Position numbers and translations under genes: made by a program. The notes beneath the pieces are model-generated. The model was not told where the DNA came from. It worked only from the letters and a program-made list of their open reading frames with translations, and did not search any database. Positions 1-11,334 of a stretch of DNA of 64,000 nt are shown here, piece after piece. The DNA comes from Anastrepha obliqua (Eukaryota; Arthropoda; Insecta; Diptera; Tephritidae), in assembly GCF_027943255.1 (NCBI RefSeq), contig NC_072893.1:123627784-123691783 (forward strand), read 5' to 3'. Positions within the stretch are counted from its first letter, which is position 1, and each line of letters begins with the position of its first letter.

Positions 1-300
1 TTAAAAATGCTATAAAAATAGTTTCGAATATTTTTCAGTAATTTTTTTTGCTGTTTGTTTAACATTTTAGTTTTATTTTATATATATTTATAATATTTAT
101 GTAAATATATACAGGCTGCCTCAAGAATTGGCTTAATTGTAAAAATGCCATAAAAGAGCACCATTTAATATTTTCGATTTTTTCAATAGTTTATTTATTT
201 TATTCTTCTACATTCATATATAAAGGATGCGTTATCGGCTGGTTAAAAAAAAAGTCGTAAAAAACACCGCTTCGTATTTTTCAATAGTTTCTACTATATT
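1..300. repeat. Degenerate tandem repeat, about three units
   Basis: Three related stretches begin near 3, 140 and 246. Each starts with an A-rich AAAAATGCYATAAAA-like string and continues into TATTTTTCARTAGTTT. The first two end with a TATAMAGGMTGC-like string. Unit length is about 105-137 bp and the third unit is partial. The alignment was made by eye and divergence is high. It may run off the left edge of the window. Confidence 0.4.
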
Positions 301-1380
301 AGAATGATTAAGTCTTCAGAAAATATTTATGAAACGAGCGCTTTTCCAGAGCCAATTCTTCAATGCGCGCTGCCAACGAAAAATTGGTTCGTATGTCTCT
401 GTGTTACTCCGTTGATTGTAGCGTTGATAGATAAAAGTTAATAAAGGTAGATTTTAAAATTTATATTAGATTTTAGAAGATAGAAGGGAGATGATGGAGA
501 GAAGAGATAGAGAAGATTTTAGCTAAAAGAGGGACATCGCGACCTAAAGCATTTCTTATCCTCCAGCGCCATTTTTCATCCCCTAGTGCCTCTTAAGACC
601 CAGTACAAAAGACACCTTTTGACCAAATGTAGTCTAAAAGGTCATTAGATGTGTCATTCCTTATCCATACTGAGATCAGGTATACATTTCTTGAAGCACA
701 TCAAGTAGCTCAAATTTAAGAATTCGAGTTTTTAACGAGAAAAGCATTACCTCTGGTTTGCCTAATTTCACATCAATACCTAAAGTTTTATTGCATGTAG
801 ACAGGTAGTTGCCCTCCCATAAAGTTTTGCTTGCCATTTCTTTGTCACCTTTACATTTTGTCCGCCTATTTTCAAGAGGATATGGCGGCCTTATTATTCA
901 GAAACCTCCCCTTATTTTCTTTTGGCACTGCATATGTAAATATCGTATATCGTAATCTGCAGCTGCTGTAATTTGTTTTTGTGCTGCGAAATACACTGTG
1001 CCCATTGACTGCAGATTCTAAAATATTGCTCTTATTCGGTCTGCCATTCTCCTTTTTCACTTTCTTTGCCACATTTAAATTCAACATAAATTTTATTATG
1101 AGGACGCGCTGCCTTTGTGTGTCTGTCTGTCTATTGCTTGTCGCCTTTAGTCCACTAAGTAGTCGCCAACTTATTTACACTCTGTTAAACAGTCAATTAG
1201 ACTGTCTGTTAAAAAGTTCTATTGTCATCGCTTCAATCATCATTAAAGTTTTTATTTACATGTCTCAATTTTGCTTTGTTCAGTATTACGAGAAGAGTGT
1301 TTTTTTCGAATGAAAAACAATTTTTTTTAATATATTTGTATTCTTTTGCATGCTAACGGGAATCAATTGAATTAAACTAA
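301..1380. other. No recognised feature
   Basis: AT-rich DNA with short open frames at 872-1087 (minus) and 981-1313 (plus). These overlap, have no recognisable domain and look like chance frames. No repeat, RNA gene or transposon remnant was recognised. Confidence 0.5.
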
Positions 1381-3730
1381 GGCCCAGCATGCATACTTTT
1401 AGGCGTTATAGGGTAAATGCGGCATATTTTGCTTTTTCTGTCGATTTAACTTTGTACTTCTACTTAGTTTTAATTTAAGACTTTCCGTCGGCCCCTTGCT
1501 CACTGCCTTTTGCTGCTCTCCCACCATTTCTTATCGTTATCAGCGCAGTAATTTGTTTACTTACTCCTCAAACTTCTCTTTACGCTGCAAACAGTGGTAG
1601 GAGATATGCGTAAAACTTACTTTGAACGAACAAAACTCCGGTGAATCGAGAGCACAAAAGAAAAAAAGGCACTTAGGAGCAACGCGCCGCCTGTAAGTTG
1701 TAAAAAATAAACGTAAGATTTAGATAAGGGCGCAATTCCTACTCTGATTATGGTAATAGATATTATATATTATAATGCTTACTTTTAGGTGCAGATACAT
1801 GATTTTATTATTAAAAATGCCAACACTGATTATTCTTGCGCTGCAAAGTCTATACAATTTTTAAAAGATAACTTTGAATGACACAATTGTAGCATACTTT
1901 TAGGCGCTAAAATATATGAACAGTAGCGGCTACAAAAAAAAAAAAAATTTATGAAATTTATATGAATAAAGTTAACGCGCTGCTAATAGCTATAGTAGCA
2001 TACACTTTTGAATTTTTATAGCGGTCGTCGAGTTACATAGTAATTTCTGTAAGTTTCATGTTTCTTAATACTATTTGAAACTAGTAAGTTTGCTTTTAGG
2101 CGCAAATACACGATTTCATTGATGAAAATACCATCGTTAATTATTTTTGTGCCGCAAGCCGTATTTTTGAGATATAACTTTGAAGCATACTTTTAGGCGT
2201 TAAAGAACAAAGTTGGCGCAAATACACGGTTTTGCAAATAAAAGCTTGAATATAGCTCCGAGTTAATGTATAGTAGCTCCATATATTTTCTTATAGCGAA
2301 ATATTGTATGTCAATAGCTTAATGCTAAAGGCATGTTTTTAGGCGCAGATAAGTTTTTTTTGAAGTAAGGAAAGACAACTGGGAGCTGTTTTTAAAGTTT
2401 TACGGTTCTTTTCGTCAGTAATACCGTGGGCGACTTGGCCCTAGGCTTTGTGTCTGGCGCTTTTTCAATTAAAATGCTTTTATTGAGGTTTTAGTTAAGC
2501 AAATGATGAGCATAAAGTAAATATAACATTTCCACTTGACTAAAGAAAAAAAATGCAACGAGTAACTATTTAGTAAAGCTTGAAATGACCGAACTTTAAA
2601 CCGAATTTGTTCTGCTATTTGTGGTTTGCAGCTTTATTTTAATTTACAAGGGGTTAGAACTCTTGTATCAGACCGCTTTTAAACGGCAGCTGGTTTTCAT
2701 GATAAGATTTCTTACAGCCAAAATCGACTCTGCGATCTTGGCGAGCTGCAACCGCTATAAGTAAAAAAGCATTTTGTTGCCTCATAATCGCAGTGATTTT
2801 GTAATCCGGAACTAAGAAAAATTACTCTAATTTTTCTTCAAAAGTATACTCAGCTTCGTTGTTTTCCGATCCCAATTGAATGCTAGTCGTTACTATTGGT
2901 ACATTTGTTGTAATTTCGTTTACCTGGAAGCCTATTTTTAGGCGCTTAACCCTAAATCCATTTCTCAATTAGCTTTATAATTTACAATCCGAAAATCTTA
3001 TAACGCATGATAAAATATTTTGAATAGTATATAATTTCGTAAGCATACTTTTCGCGTGTCTACTAAAGTACTTCATAGGCTGAAATACTTTCTACTTTAC
3101 AACAAAGTTTTGAAAAAAGTCGCACATGAAAAAACAAAAATCTGTATGCATTTCTTCAATCAGAGCTAAACTTTGAATACATAATTTTAGGCGCTGCGCC
3201 AGCAAAAAACGCCTTAGAAGTATGCCAACGCCAGTAGTTGTTCATCTTATTCTCGTACCTTTTACTCATTTCATTGCTGCTGCTGTTGCCAACTGTTGAT
3301 TCACAGCCAATCGTGCGTCTCTTTTGGTTTTATTCTTTGATGTTTTGCTTACTTTCAGATATTTTTGTTATTGCCTTGTCGGCCTGAGGCATTAATAGTT
3401 TTAACAAGTTCATTTTTCGTTGGGTTTTAGTGTTTTTGTTTGTTTTGTTTGTGAGTAGGCACTTTATGTGAAGCATAAAAAAACTGACAGGACAAGTATA
3501 CACAAAAAGCCTAAAAGTATGCGCGCGTATTGGAAAAGAACAACAAATAATAGCAGCTAGCGAAGGTGGCGCGGTCGAAGCTGCATGGACTTTATTTGTA
3601 AAGAAAATAGCTGTTTGTGAAATTAAATATAAATAACCTCTGGTTTATGCTTCCATTTTTTTTGGGTTTTTATATTTATTATCAAATTATTAAATTGCGG
3701 TTTTATTTCACATATTTTTAGGCGAACTAA
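1381..3730. repeat. Cluster I of a 16-bp dispersed motif, GCATACTTTTAGGCGC
   Basis: A motif close to GCATACTTTTAGGCGC recurs in otherwise unrelated AT-rich DNA. Plus-strand instances start at 1391, 1777, 1892, 2090, 2185, 2331, 2930, 3043 (ends TTCGCG), 3179 and 3711. Inverted instances lie at 3211-3226 and 3509-3522. The core GCATACTTTT is exact at 1391, 1892, 2185, 3043 and (inverted) 3513-3522. Spacing is irregular, from about 100 to 600 bp, so this is not a simple tandem array. I know of no element or binding site with this sequence. The motif returns at 15.6-19.9 kb. Confidence 0.75.
1777..2204 (+). repeat. Two diverged copies of a ~120-135-bp segment carrying the motif at both ends
   Basis: The segment 1777-1912 resembles 2087-2204. 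Both start with a TTTTAGGYGCARATACAYG string. They continue through similar A/T-rich sequence with a TTATTYTTGYGCYGCAA stretch. They end with a TAACTTTGAA string followed shortly by GCATACTTTTAGGCG. A third partial echo of the GCGCAAATACACG string lies at about 2217. The 16-bp motif therefore travels, at least here, inside a longer duplicated unit. Confidence 0.6.
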
Positions 3731-4435
3731 AATGTTTAAACTCACATTTACAACACCAATTTCATATACTATTTGCTGCATACAAATGAAATTGAAACAA
3801 CGTGGCATATTTGAAAGCGTTTAAGTAGTTGAATGAATTACCAGACAGTTTATTTGCATATAAAAGTGTGGCTAACGATGCCAAGCAACAAAACACAGCA
3901 GTAGAGGTATTGCAAAGTAGCAAATATTGGAATAAGGGACACAAACCAAACATAAATGCGAATAATGAATGCCACATAAAAGAAGTAGTTGCCCCACAAA
4001 GAGAAAAAATAAAAATTTGCTAGTAGGCAAGAAATTTGGTATTTATTAGAAAGTACGCCCAAGCTTCGGATTGGGGGAAACTGGCGTTGAAAATATATAA
4101 AAATAAGCGCAGAAAATCCGTAGAAAGAAATAAAAAAAAAAAAATTAGCTACTTGTTGACAATTTTCGAACGACTTTTATTGCATTTTAATCAACTTCAA
4201 ATTGTCTTTCTTACTTTTCTGCGTAATTTTGAGGAAGGGAAAAAGATGAAAAATACAAAATTCAATATTTACCAATTAAAGAGCGCCTACCAAGCGGCTT
4301 AAGTCCGCAACCATTTTAAGTTAAGTGGAGTTAGCTTGGACAGTCGTTTTTAGGTCGCACTCAGACTGCAGACACTTTGTGCTACCACAGGGCAGTAAAA
4401 TAAATATCTCTCTTAAGAAAACAACTGGCTGCTAG
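3731..4435. other. No recognised feature
   Basis: Small open frames at 3829-4023 (plus), 3850-4062 (minus) and 4036-4302 (plus) have no recognisable domain. The stop at 4433-4435 bounds the I-clade reading frame that follows. Confidence 0.4.
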
Positions 4436-5278
4436 GCTTCATATTATGAAATCGTTGCTCCTTTAAGAAACGAATGGGAGTTCGTTTATACCGATGGATC
4501 TAAAACAGACACCAGTACAACGTTTGCAGTCACAAACCAGCTTGGTGTCACAATTTCAGTCGGGGCTTTACCTTCCTACTGCTCAGTATTCACAGCGGAA
4601 GCAGCTGCATTGCTTGAAGCGGTAGTTTACACCTCCAACAAAGGCGGAAAATTCATTATTTGCAGCGATAGTAAATCCGTAATGGACGCTATATTGAACC
4701 ACTCTAACGAAACTCCAATAATCACTGAAATCCGAAATAATATCGCATTAAATAAAAATTCCATAAGGATCATGTGGGTTCCGGGTCATGCCGGAATACA
4801 AGGCAACGAATGCGCTGATACTAGAGCCAAAGAAGCTGCCCAAGAACCCCTTCACATCAGTGCACATTTTACTACCAAAGATATTCGAAAAATTGCACTA
4901 AAATCTCTTCAGGATGCATACAATAGCCAATGGTTTAATTATCAACACCACTACAAGAAGTTCAACCCTACTGGCATCAAGCCGATATATCCTACACACA
5001 TGCCTTCCAAGAACCTCAAGATATTTACACGCCTTCGAATCGGTCACACTATAGCCACCCATGTTCACATACTAAACAGCACAGTCAAACCAGCCTGTCC
5101 TTTTTGCAACTCAGACGACTACACGACTTCACACCTCCTCGATACCTGCCCAGGATTGAAATGCACTAGAAATGCAATTCACCCTAACTTTGAACTTTCG
5201 AAGCTACTCCACAACACAGATGACAATAGCATTAATTTAATTTGTAAATTTATTAAACTAACTAAATTAAAACTTTAA
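4436..5278 (+). pseudogene. I-clade non-LTR retrotransposon, RNase H and C-terminal part of ORF2
   Basis: One open frame runs from after the TAG at 4433 to the TAA at 5276-5278. It encodes an RNase H domain that in its family removes the RNA strand after reverse transcription. All four acidic positions are visible: D in FVYTDGSK near 4490, E in FTAEAAAL near 4600, D in ICSDSKS near 4665, and the last D in NECADTRAKEAA after WVPGHAGIQG near 4785. A CX2CX8HX4C zinc-binding-like motif (CPFC...H...C) follows near 5095-5150. The endonuclease and reverse transcriptase parts are absent, so this is a 5'-truncated copy. The frame is clean, suggesting a fairly young insertion. Assignment to the I clade rests on the combination of RNase H with this C-terminus and tail; jockey elements usually lack RNase H. 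Confidence 0.8.
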
Positions 5279-5520
5279 CTCTTTGCGAAAACTAGATATA
5301 CATACATATATAAAATTATACTCCGGTCAAACTCACACTACCCACTAATCTTTTAAAACTCCCTCAACTCCTCTCTCCCATCCTCTTGTTTAGTTACTTA
5401 CCTATATTATTACTCTAATTAAGATACCATAAGCCGAAGGCCCTGCCAGCCAGTGCTTATTTCGTAAGTGGAATAGTTATTAATAACTGTTACTCTTTTA
5501 AATAAATAAAAATAAAATTC
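5279..5520 (+). mobile_element. 3' untranslated region and tail of the I-like element
   Basis: Sequence after the stop codon includes an AAGCCGAAGGCCCTGCC string near 5430 and ends in AAATAAATAAAAATAAAA (about 5499-5518). This fits the A/TAA-rich tail of I-type elements. No target-site duplication was confirmed. Confidence 0.6.
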
Positions 5521-5522
5521 AT

Positions 5523-5715
5523 ATTATCAAATATTTGTCGTCTAAGCATGGTTTAATTAACTCTTCAACAGTAATAAATGTAACCAGGGCACTAATATTA
5601 TCTAAGATAGACTATGGCCTTCCCATCTATGGTAACTGTGCGAAAAGCAACATAAAACTAATTTATTCAGCTTACCACACGGCTGTAAGCAGAAACATCC
5701 GTGCTATGCTAAGCG
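5523..5715 (+). pseudogene. I-like reverse transcriptase fragment (C-terminal RT/thumb region)
   Basis: The frame beginning near 5535 encodes a stretch with ALILSKIDYGLPIYG followed by CAKSNIKLIYSAYHTAVSR. This is typical of the segment just after the RT palm in I-type non-LTR elements. It lies immediately downstream of another element's tail, in the reverse of the order expected within one element, so it is a separate broken copy. Similarity fades after about 5715, although the frame stays open to 5786. Confidence 0.6.
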
Positions 5716-5880
5716 TGTGCAGAGATTTTGTGCATTGTGAATTTTATGGTCGATCGAAATTGGCAAAGAATTTGCCTAGCGGCTAGTGCAACTTTTCAGA
5801 GTTTTTAATAATAAATTTGTAAAAATTGTGAAAAAATTGATTTCATAAGTTGAAAGCAAAAACGTTAAGGTGGCATTGAA

Positions 5881-6395
5881 CATTTTTTAAAATTTAGGCT
5901 CACAGCTGATTAAAGCACAGAATATTCCCTATGGAAAGCGACTAAATTTTTCAATGGACCAATTCAACACAGCGCTCCTGTGAAAATTTATGAGAAGAAT
6001 TGTGCCCTAACAAGCGAGAAAAATGCGAATCTATTTGCTGAGCAAAATAAAACCTTTAGCTTTAATGAAGGCACTGGTGAAGTAGAACCTATTAGAAACT
6101 GCCTTGAGTACGATGAATATATTATTTCTGAAATACCAGAAGAATTCTACAAGGAAACAAACAAAATTAAGATTAAAAATTACCCTCGATTTGATTTAAT
6201 CACGGCTGAAGTGCTTCGTAATCAGCCAAAAAATTGTATTGATTATTTGACCAGTTTATTTAACAAGTGGCTCGACTTAAGGTACGTATTTATATACCCC
6301 GAAGTTACCATGATACGAAGTGTTCTCTTACAGGCCAATATCTCTGTTACCAGTAATGGCTGAGCTGTTTGAAATAATACTTTTGAGGCCCTCGC
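5881..6395 (+). pseudogene. jockey-type reverse transcriptase, N-terminal fragment
   Basis: The frame from 5881 encodes a conserved YSLWKATK string at 5923-5946. It then reads TSEKNANLFAEQ and FDLITAEVLRNQPK with YLTSLFNKWL, the hallmark of the region leading into RT motif 1 of jockey-family elements. A stop (TAA 5911-5913) interrupts just before YSLWKATK. Around 6325 a deletion shifts the frame: RPISLLPVMAELFE, equivalent to RT motif 2, continues in frame 2 from 6332. The endonuclease, the catalytic YADD block and the 3' end are missing, so this is a dead internal fragment. Confidence 0.75.
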
Positions 6396-7480
6396 CTCAT
6401 TTGAAATGGTGACTTTTGCGTGTTTCATTAAAAGCGTGTAAAATGGAAACGAAAAAATATTTTTTATTTTTGTTTGAAGTATTTTATTTCCTGATCAATA
6501 TTAAATTAAAAATTTTGTTTTGGCCACACGAGATTCGTTTTAAAAGTTGTCGCCTTCAAAAAATGATCTTGACATTTTGTCATCTGTGTCCATTGTACAG
6601 ATATAGCCGGTACTACTAAACCGGTTTTGATGAAATAAAATTTAAATGACGTAGAATTGATGCTGTTATCGTGTGAACTACGATAATTCGGAAAAAAAAA
6701 TTTACTATTTTTTTCGGACCTTTAAAGTCAAAAAAGGGCCAAAAATGAGTTTTTCATCTTTGAACGTCCGCCATTTTGTCAAATTTTGTCAATTTTTGTT
6801 TTTTAAAGAACGTAATTCTGAAGGGTCAAAGGGTTTTCATCTTTGAACGTCCGCCATTTTGTCAAATTGTATTTTGTTTTTTACAGATCGCGGTTTCCAC
6901 GATAACAACATTCATACTGAAAAAGAACCTTTTCGTCTTTTTGAGTTCAAACATCCCGAAATCCGTGTCGTCAGCGACAAAGCTGTTTTTGGAAGACCAT
7001 TTTTTGAAGCCTGACAACTTTTTGAATGAACCCCGTATGGCCAAAAAACCGTTTTATTTTTTAATGTTCTTACACAGACCTTACGCTGATTTAGAGGAGG
7101 ACATCATCTGCAAAAGCTTGGATTTCATATGCGTTGGGTAGTCGCAGCCTATTACCATTTTTTTTGGAAAAGGTAGCCTCAGCGTAGTTTTAAGAGACAT
7201 TTTGACCTGTGGGGTGACTTGTATTGCGTTTATATCAGAGAAGGAAAATATTTTTCAACCAATATTATAATTTAGTTTTTAGCAAAACAAAAAAAAAAAA
7301 ATAGTAATAAAAAAAAAATAAATAAAAAAAAATAAATAAAAATATTTCTCTGAACAAAACGCTAGACATTTTTTTGCCCCTAAGTGAGATATATAAATCA
7401 TATCTATTGAAGAATTTTGAAAATAAATATTTGAGCGTGCTTTTTTACGAACTATTTCATTTCTGTTGAAAATGAATTTC
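6396..7480. other. Unassigned AT-rich DNA with a short direct duplication
   Basis: A ~36-bp string (TTTTCATCTTTGAACGTCCG, continuing into CCATTTTGTCAAATT) occurs at about 6750-6785 and again at 6833-6868, 83 bp apart. Open frames at 6776-7141 (plus) and 6862-7044 (minus) cover this but show no recognisable domain. A-rich runs lie at 7285-7345. This may be debris of an unidentified repeat. Confidence 0.45.
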
Positions 7481-7483
7481 AGC

Positions 7484-7880
7484 CAAAGTTTTTCTCAGAC
7501 AAAAATAGAAATAATTTTTTTTTTTCGTAAATTTTTGAGAATTTTGGTTATTTCAAAAATCGTGGAAAATATTGAAAGATATTTTCGATTTCTGGGCTTA
7601 AATTAGCAAGAGTTTTTATCAAAAAAAATAGAAATTATTTTTGTCCATAAATTTTTGAAGATTTTGGTTATTTTACAAATCTTGGAAAATGTGGATAGAT
7701 ATTTTCGATTTCTTAGCTTGAATCAGCAAGAGTGTTTCTCAGAGAAAAATAGAAACTAAGCAAAAGTTTTTCTCACACAATCATAGAAATTATTTTTTGA
7801 CTCTAAATGATTGCCTTTCAGTGAATGTTTCTTTGAGAATTTTTGTTATTTTAAAAATCTTGATAAATATTTGCAAACTC
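7484..7880 (+). repeat. Degenerate ~120-bp tandem repeat
   Basis: Units begin with CAARAGTKTTTCTCA-like strings at 7484, 7607, 7727 and 7761. Units 1 and 2 are 123 and 120 bp and share TTTTGGTTATTT, CTTGGAAAAT and AGATATTTTCGATTTCT. The third is only 34 bp before the next start, as if internally deleted. The fourth decays by about 7880. No coding potential is seen. Confidence 0.7.
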
Positions 7881-8097
7881 AGGCTTTCATATGCCTTTGA
7901 GCTGATGCAATAGTGCTGTTCACTTTGCGTGGCAGAATGCGACTTCCAAGCCTAGAGAAATGGTGAGGATTTGGTTAAATTAGGACAAGTCAAGTTAGCT
8001 TAGGTTATGCAAAGTTCGATTAGGTTGGGTCAGGATACGCTAGGCATTTTTAAGCTCGATTGAGCCAAGTTATATAACTACTGGATTAAAATTATGG

Positions 8098-8262
8098 TAT
8101 TGTTGTTGGTGTTGTTGTAATAGTAGCAGCATAAAGATTCCCCATATATGCACGGAGAATGCTGCTGGAGTGACAGTCCTTGGCCGGTTATAAATCTGGG
8201 TCGTTCCAGTAACGTAGAACCGACTATAATGGAAACGAGAATCAGGCTGTATTAAGCTCCGC
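8098..8262 (+). repeat. Dispersed repeat ending in GTTGTTGTAATAG / GGCCGG block
   Basis: The segment starts with a (TTG)n-like stretch (TTGTTGTTGGTGTTGTTG) and continues through AGCAGCATAAAGATTCCCC, GCTGCTGGAGTGACAGTCC, TTGGCCGG and GGGTCGTTCCAGTAACG. An imperfect inverted repeat lies at ATTCCCC...GGAGAAT. A reverse-orientation relative occurs at 10420-10512. I recall similar dispersed sequence in fly genomes but cannot name the family. Confidence 0.6.
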
Positions 8263-10419
8263 TGTGCTAGGCGGTACTAAGTTAGATTTGAGTCGAGAGT
8301 TTGGATTAGAATAGTCTATAGTAAAATAGGCGTGATTATATGAAGTTACGTAAAGTTGAAAAAATACTACTCGCAGAAGAACCGACGTGTAAGAATCTAC
8401 AAAAAAAAATTTTAAAAAAAATATTATTAAATAAAAAAAAACAAATAAAAAATAAAAAATATTTAAAGCTGTCTCTCCATTCCTATTATCAGCTTTTGAT
8501 GATCATACCGCAAAATTTTTCCATGATTATATGCACAAGTCTATGGAAATATCTGAAATATTTTATTGAAAACGTAAACTATACGAAATTGTCATACTCG
8601 TTTTTCTAAACATTTTTTTTTATTTAGCTATTTCACATAAACAGCTCTTAGCAAAAGAAAAAATATTTACAAAATTTGTTATCGAAATATTCGCATGCAG
8701 AAATGCAAATAAAATAGCAAAGAATTAACTTTTTGCGATGTATACATTTTTATATTTCCAACTGTATATTCTCTATGTATGCGTGCACAATCAAGCAAAC
8801 AAATCACGGCCGTCATAAAATAGTACAATAATAGTAAAAGTAATGGCATATGTACAAAAGAGCAAAAACAACTGCAATAACAATAAAAGTTGGTAGCCTG
8901 CGGACTCAATTTGATTGAGTTTTTCTAACTTTGAAAGCAACTCTGAAGCCATAAAAAAATAGCTCTAAAAATATAATAGAAATCAAAAAACAATGTAAAT
9001 TAAAATCACAGACAATAGAAAAAAGTTGCAAATTTGTTTGATATTCAAATTAACGCACAACAAGTGCCTAGTCGTCGGGCAACAACAAAGAAAAGTAAAA
9101 AACGAAAATTTCAAACAAAAAAAACAAGCATCGGTTAAGGCAATAATGCAAAAAGCTACGAAATGAATTGCTGAAAATTTACGCTGAGCACACGAAATTT
9201 AAAGAGTAACAAATTTAGACAAAGATAGAGAGAGAGAGAGAGTATGTGGAGAGAAAGCTGAAAAGTGAGAGTGAAAGTAAAGTACCCAGACAGAGCGCGA
9301 GTGGCGTGAACAGCTGTGAGCGCTTGCTAAAAGCTTATGAAATAAAGTAATATTGAAAAAATAAATAAATAAAAAGAAATAAATAGGAAAATAAAATCGG
9401 CGAACCGCAAAATCTGCATGGCATTAATGCCGAAAAGCTCGTGTTGCGTATACGACACGGTGTACGGGCTGTTAGCATACCAAATGGTGCTGAAATGCGC
9501 TGAATGCACATAGAGCCGTTGGTAGCGTTGCTGGGTGGCAAAGGGGAAGATAAAAGAGAAGGTGCAAAGGACTTACTATAGAAATTTTTTAAAAGCGAAA
9601 AACAAAAATGTGGTAGCATGGTAAGGGAAGGATAACTAGAATTTGATTTAAGGCAAATTTTCTATAAATAAAAGTAAAAAAAAAATAATAAAACTAAAAT
9701 AAAAAAATGACATGAGTGGTTAAAAGAATAATTTAAAAAAAAGTTTTATATACTTTGACTTAAAATCTCTAGTAGTCTACTAAACTGCTCCGTGGATGAG
9801 CCGAAACGTACGCCACCAGGCCATAAAGGGTATCTCAAATGACGCGCCTAGATGTTGTTTTAAAATAAAACACAATGGAAAGTCCAAAATAAAAAAGACT
9901 GAGCTAAAATAGAAAGGACAGGAGCTTTGTTCTGATAACTTCGAGTTGATTTACGCAACTTCCATTTTATGGTAAGTCAGTCCTTAACAGAGCAGAACAA
10001 ATGACAACAAAACATTTTTCATCAAGCTTTGAATTGTCGACTCACTCGGACGATTATTTCTACCAAAAAAAATTACGAATTTTGCTGTTTTTAAAGATCG
10101 ACCATTTTACAATAATTTTCATGGGGAGCTCTATCTTGTAAAAGTGTTCATTTGTCTACTTAACAAATGTTAAAGATGACTGAAAATAAGGAACGGTCCA
10201 GAAATTATTCACCACTCATCTAGGCGTTACTTCTGAAGAACCGTTGGTACGATTTCAGAACTGACAATAGAAAACCGCTAAGATACTAGAAGATTCGTAT
10301 CTTTAAGTGTTTTAGTTCCACGTGATATTTTACTTGAAATCCCGAATAATCACACATAGTTGCTCCAGGCATACCAAACAGGAAGTATGAATGGAAAACA
10401 ACGAGCAATCCAGGCGGTC
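8263..10419. other. No recognised gene; contains a GA microsatellite
   Basis: AT-rich DNA without coding signal. A GA run lies at 9225-9242, followed by purine-rich GAGAGAAAGCTGAAAAGTGAGAG sequence (about 9249-9271). Runs of this type can bind GAGA factor in flies, but nothing else here shows a promoter. Small frames at 8340-8609, 8679-8909, 9327-9509 and 9335-9619 are low-complexity. Confidence 0.45.
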
Positions 10420-10512
10420 AGTTTTCGTTACCCAAACGATGCGGACTGGTATCCGGCCAAGGATGGGCACTTCAGTAGCTACAGCAGCTTTTATGCTACA
10501 ACCACAACAAAG
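10420..10512 (-). repeat. Reverse-orientation copy of the 8.1-kb dispersed repeat
   Basis: On the plus strand this reads CGTTACCCAAACG, ATCCGGCCAAGGAT, CACTTCAGTAGC and CAGCAGCTTTTATGCTAC, ending in ACAACCACAACAA. It is the reverse complement, with divergence, of 8098-8262. The CATTCCCC/GGGGAAT inverted-repeat segment is deleted in this copy. Confidence 0.55.
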
Positions 10513-11334
10513 TTAGTGATGCAGAAGGATATTATTATTAAAAAATTGTTGAGGAATAGAAAATATGACTTATTCTGACCCAAAAATGCGCCTTTTTACT
10601 CTAATGCTTGTCGTTAAAAAGTACTCTATTCTCTCATCTTCTTGCCAATAGGAGGCATAAACTAGATTGTTAGGGATGCCTATGGCAGCTTTGTCTTGGC
10701 TGCTATCGATTGTGGCTCTTAATAAGCTCAATTAGCGCTCGAAACTCCTTTATTTTTTGCTTGATACGGAATTCCATTGCCACCCTAATCGGGTTTTCAA
10801 GATGAACTTAGTTTCTTTTGTGGGTGCAGAGGATGCAGGATTAATCTCTATGCAGTTTAGGGACGAAGTCATGGATACACCCAAAAGTTCGTGCAAAGCT
10901 TGAAGCGAGAGTTGGCGCTAGTCCGAATGGATGAGCCATAGTTTCGGAAGCTAAGATTTTTGTACTTATTGCCACTTAGTTAGCATAATAATTAAATTGA
11001 AATGTGAAAAGCAGCGGTAGACGCCCCTAAACAAAGTTTTTATCTCAAGAATTTCAGGTATAAGCTGCAATTTAAATCTGATTTAGAGAATTTTTTGAAA
11101 GATTTCGAGACTTTCTTCCCTTTTGAGGAAGATTTGGTCCCCTGCGGTTAATTGATAATTCTATTCCTGGATATAATAGCTGGTAACTGCGGCCTACCTA
11201 TCAAATGAAATGCACTAAATAAAGAAACTTTTCTACTTCACTTTTCAGAAATAAAAGGGCAAACATTTAATGTTTTTATTCGAAACTCTTGCATACTGCA
11301 TCTAATAACAAGCAACTATTTTCGTATTGAAGTT
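10513..11334. other. No recognised feature
   Basis: No open frame above noise, no recognisable domain and no repeat was identified. Confidence 0.4.

Noticed and set aside
872..1313. Overlapping frames on both strands
   Set aside because: Mutual shadows without domains.
4341..4360. CGTTTTTAGGTCGC as another copy of the 16-bp motif
   Set aside because: Only the TTTTTAGG core matches and the GCATAC part is absent. Too weak to count.
7950..8060. TTAGGTT-like words suggestive of telomeric repeats
   Set aside because: Too irregular. Words such as GGTTAGGTT are common at retrotransposon 3' ends and in degenerate fly DNA.
9225..9271. GA-rich run as a GAGA-factor promoter
   Set aside because: No initiator, downstream element or transcript-like sequence accompanies it. 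A microsatellite is enough explanation.
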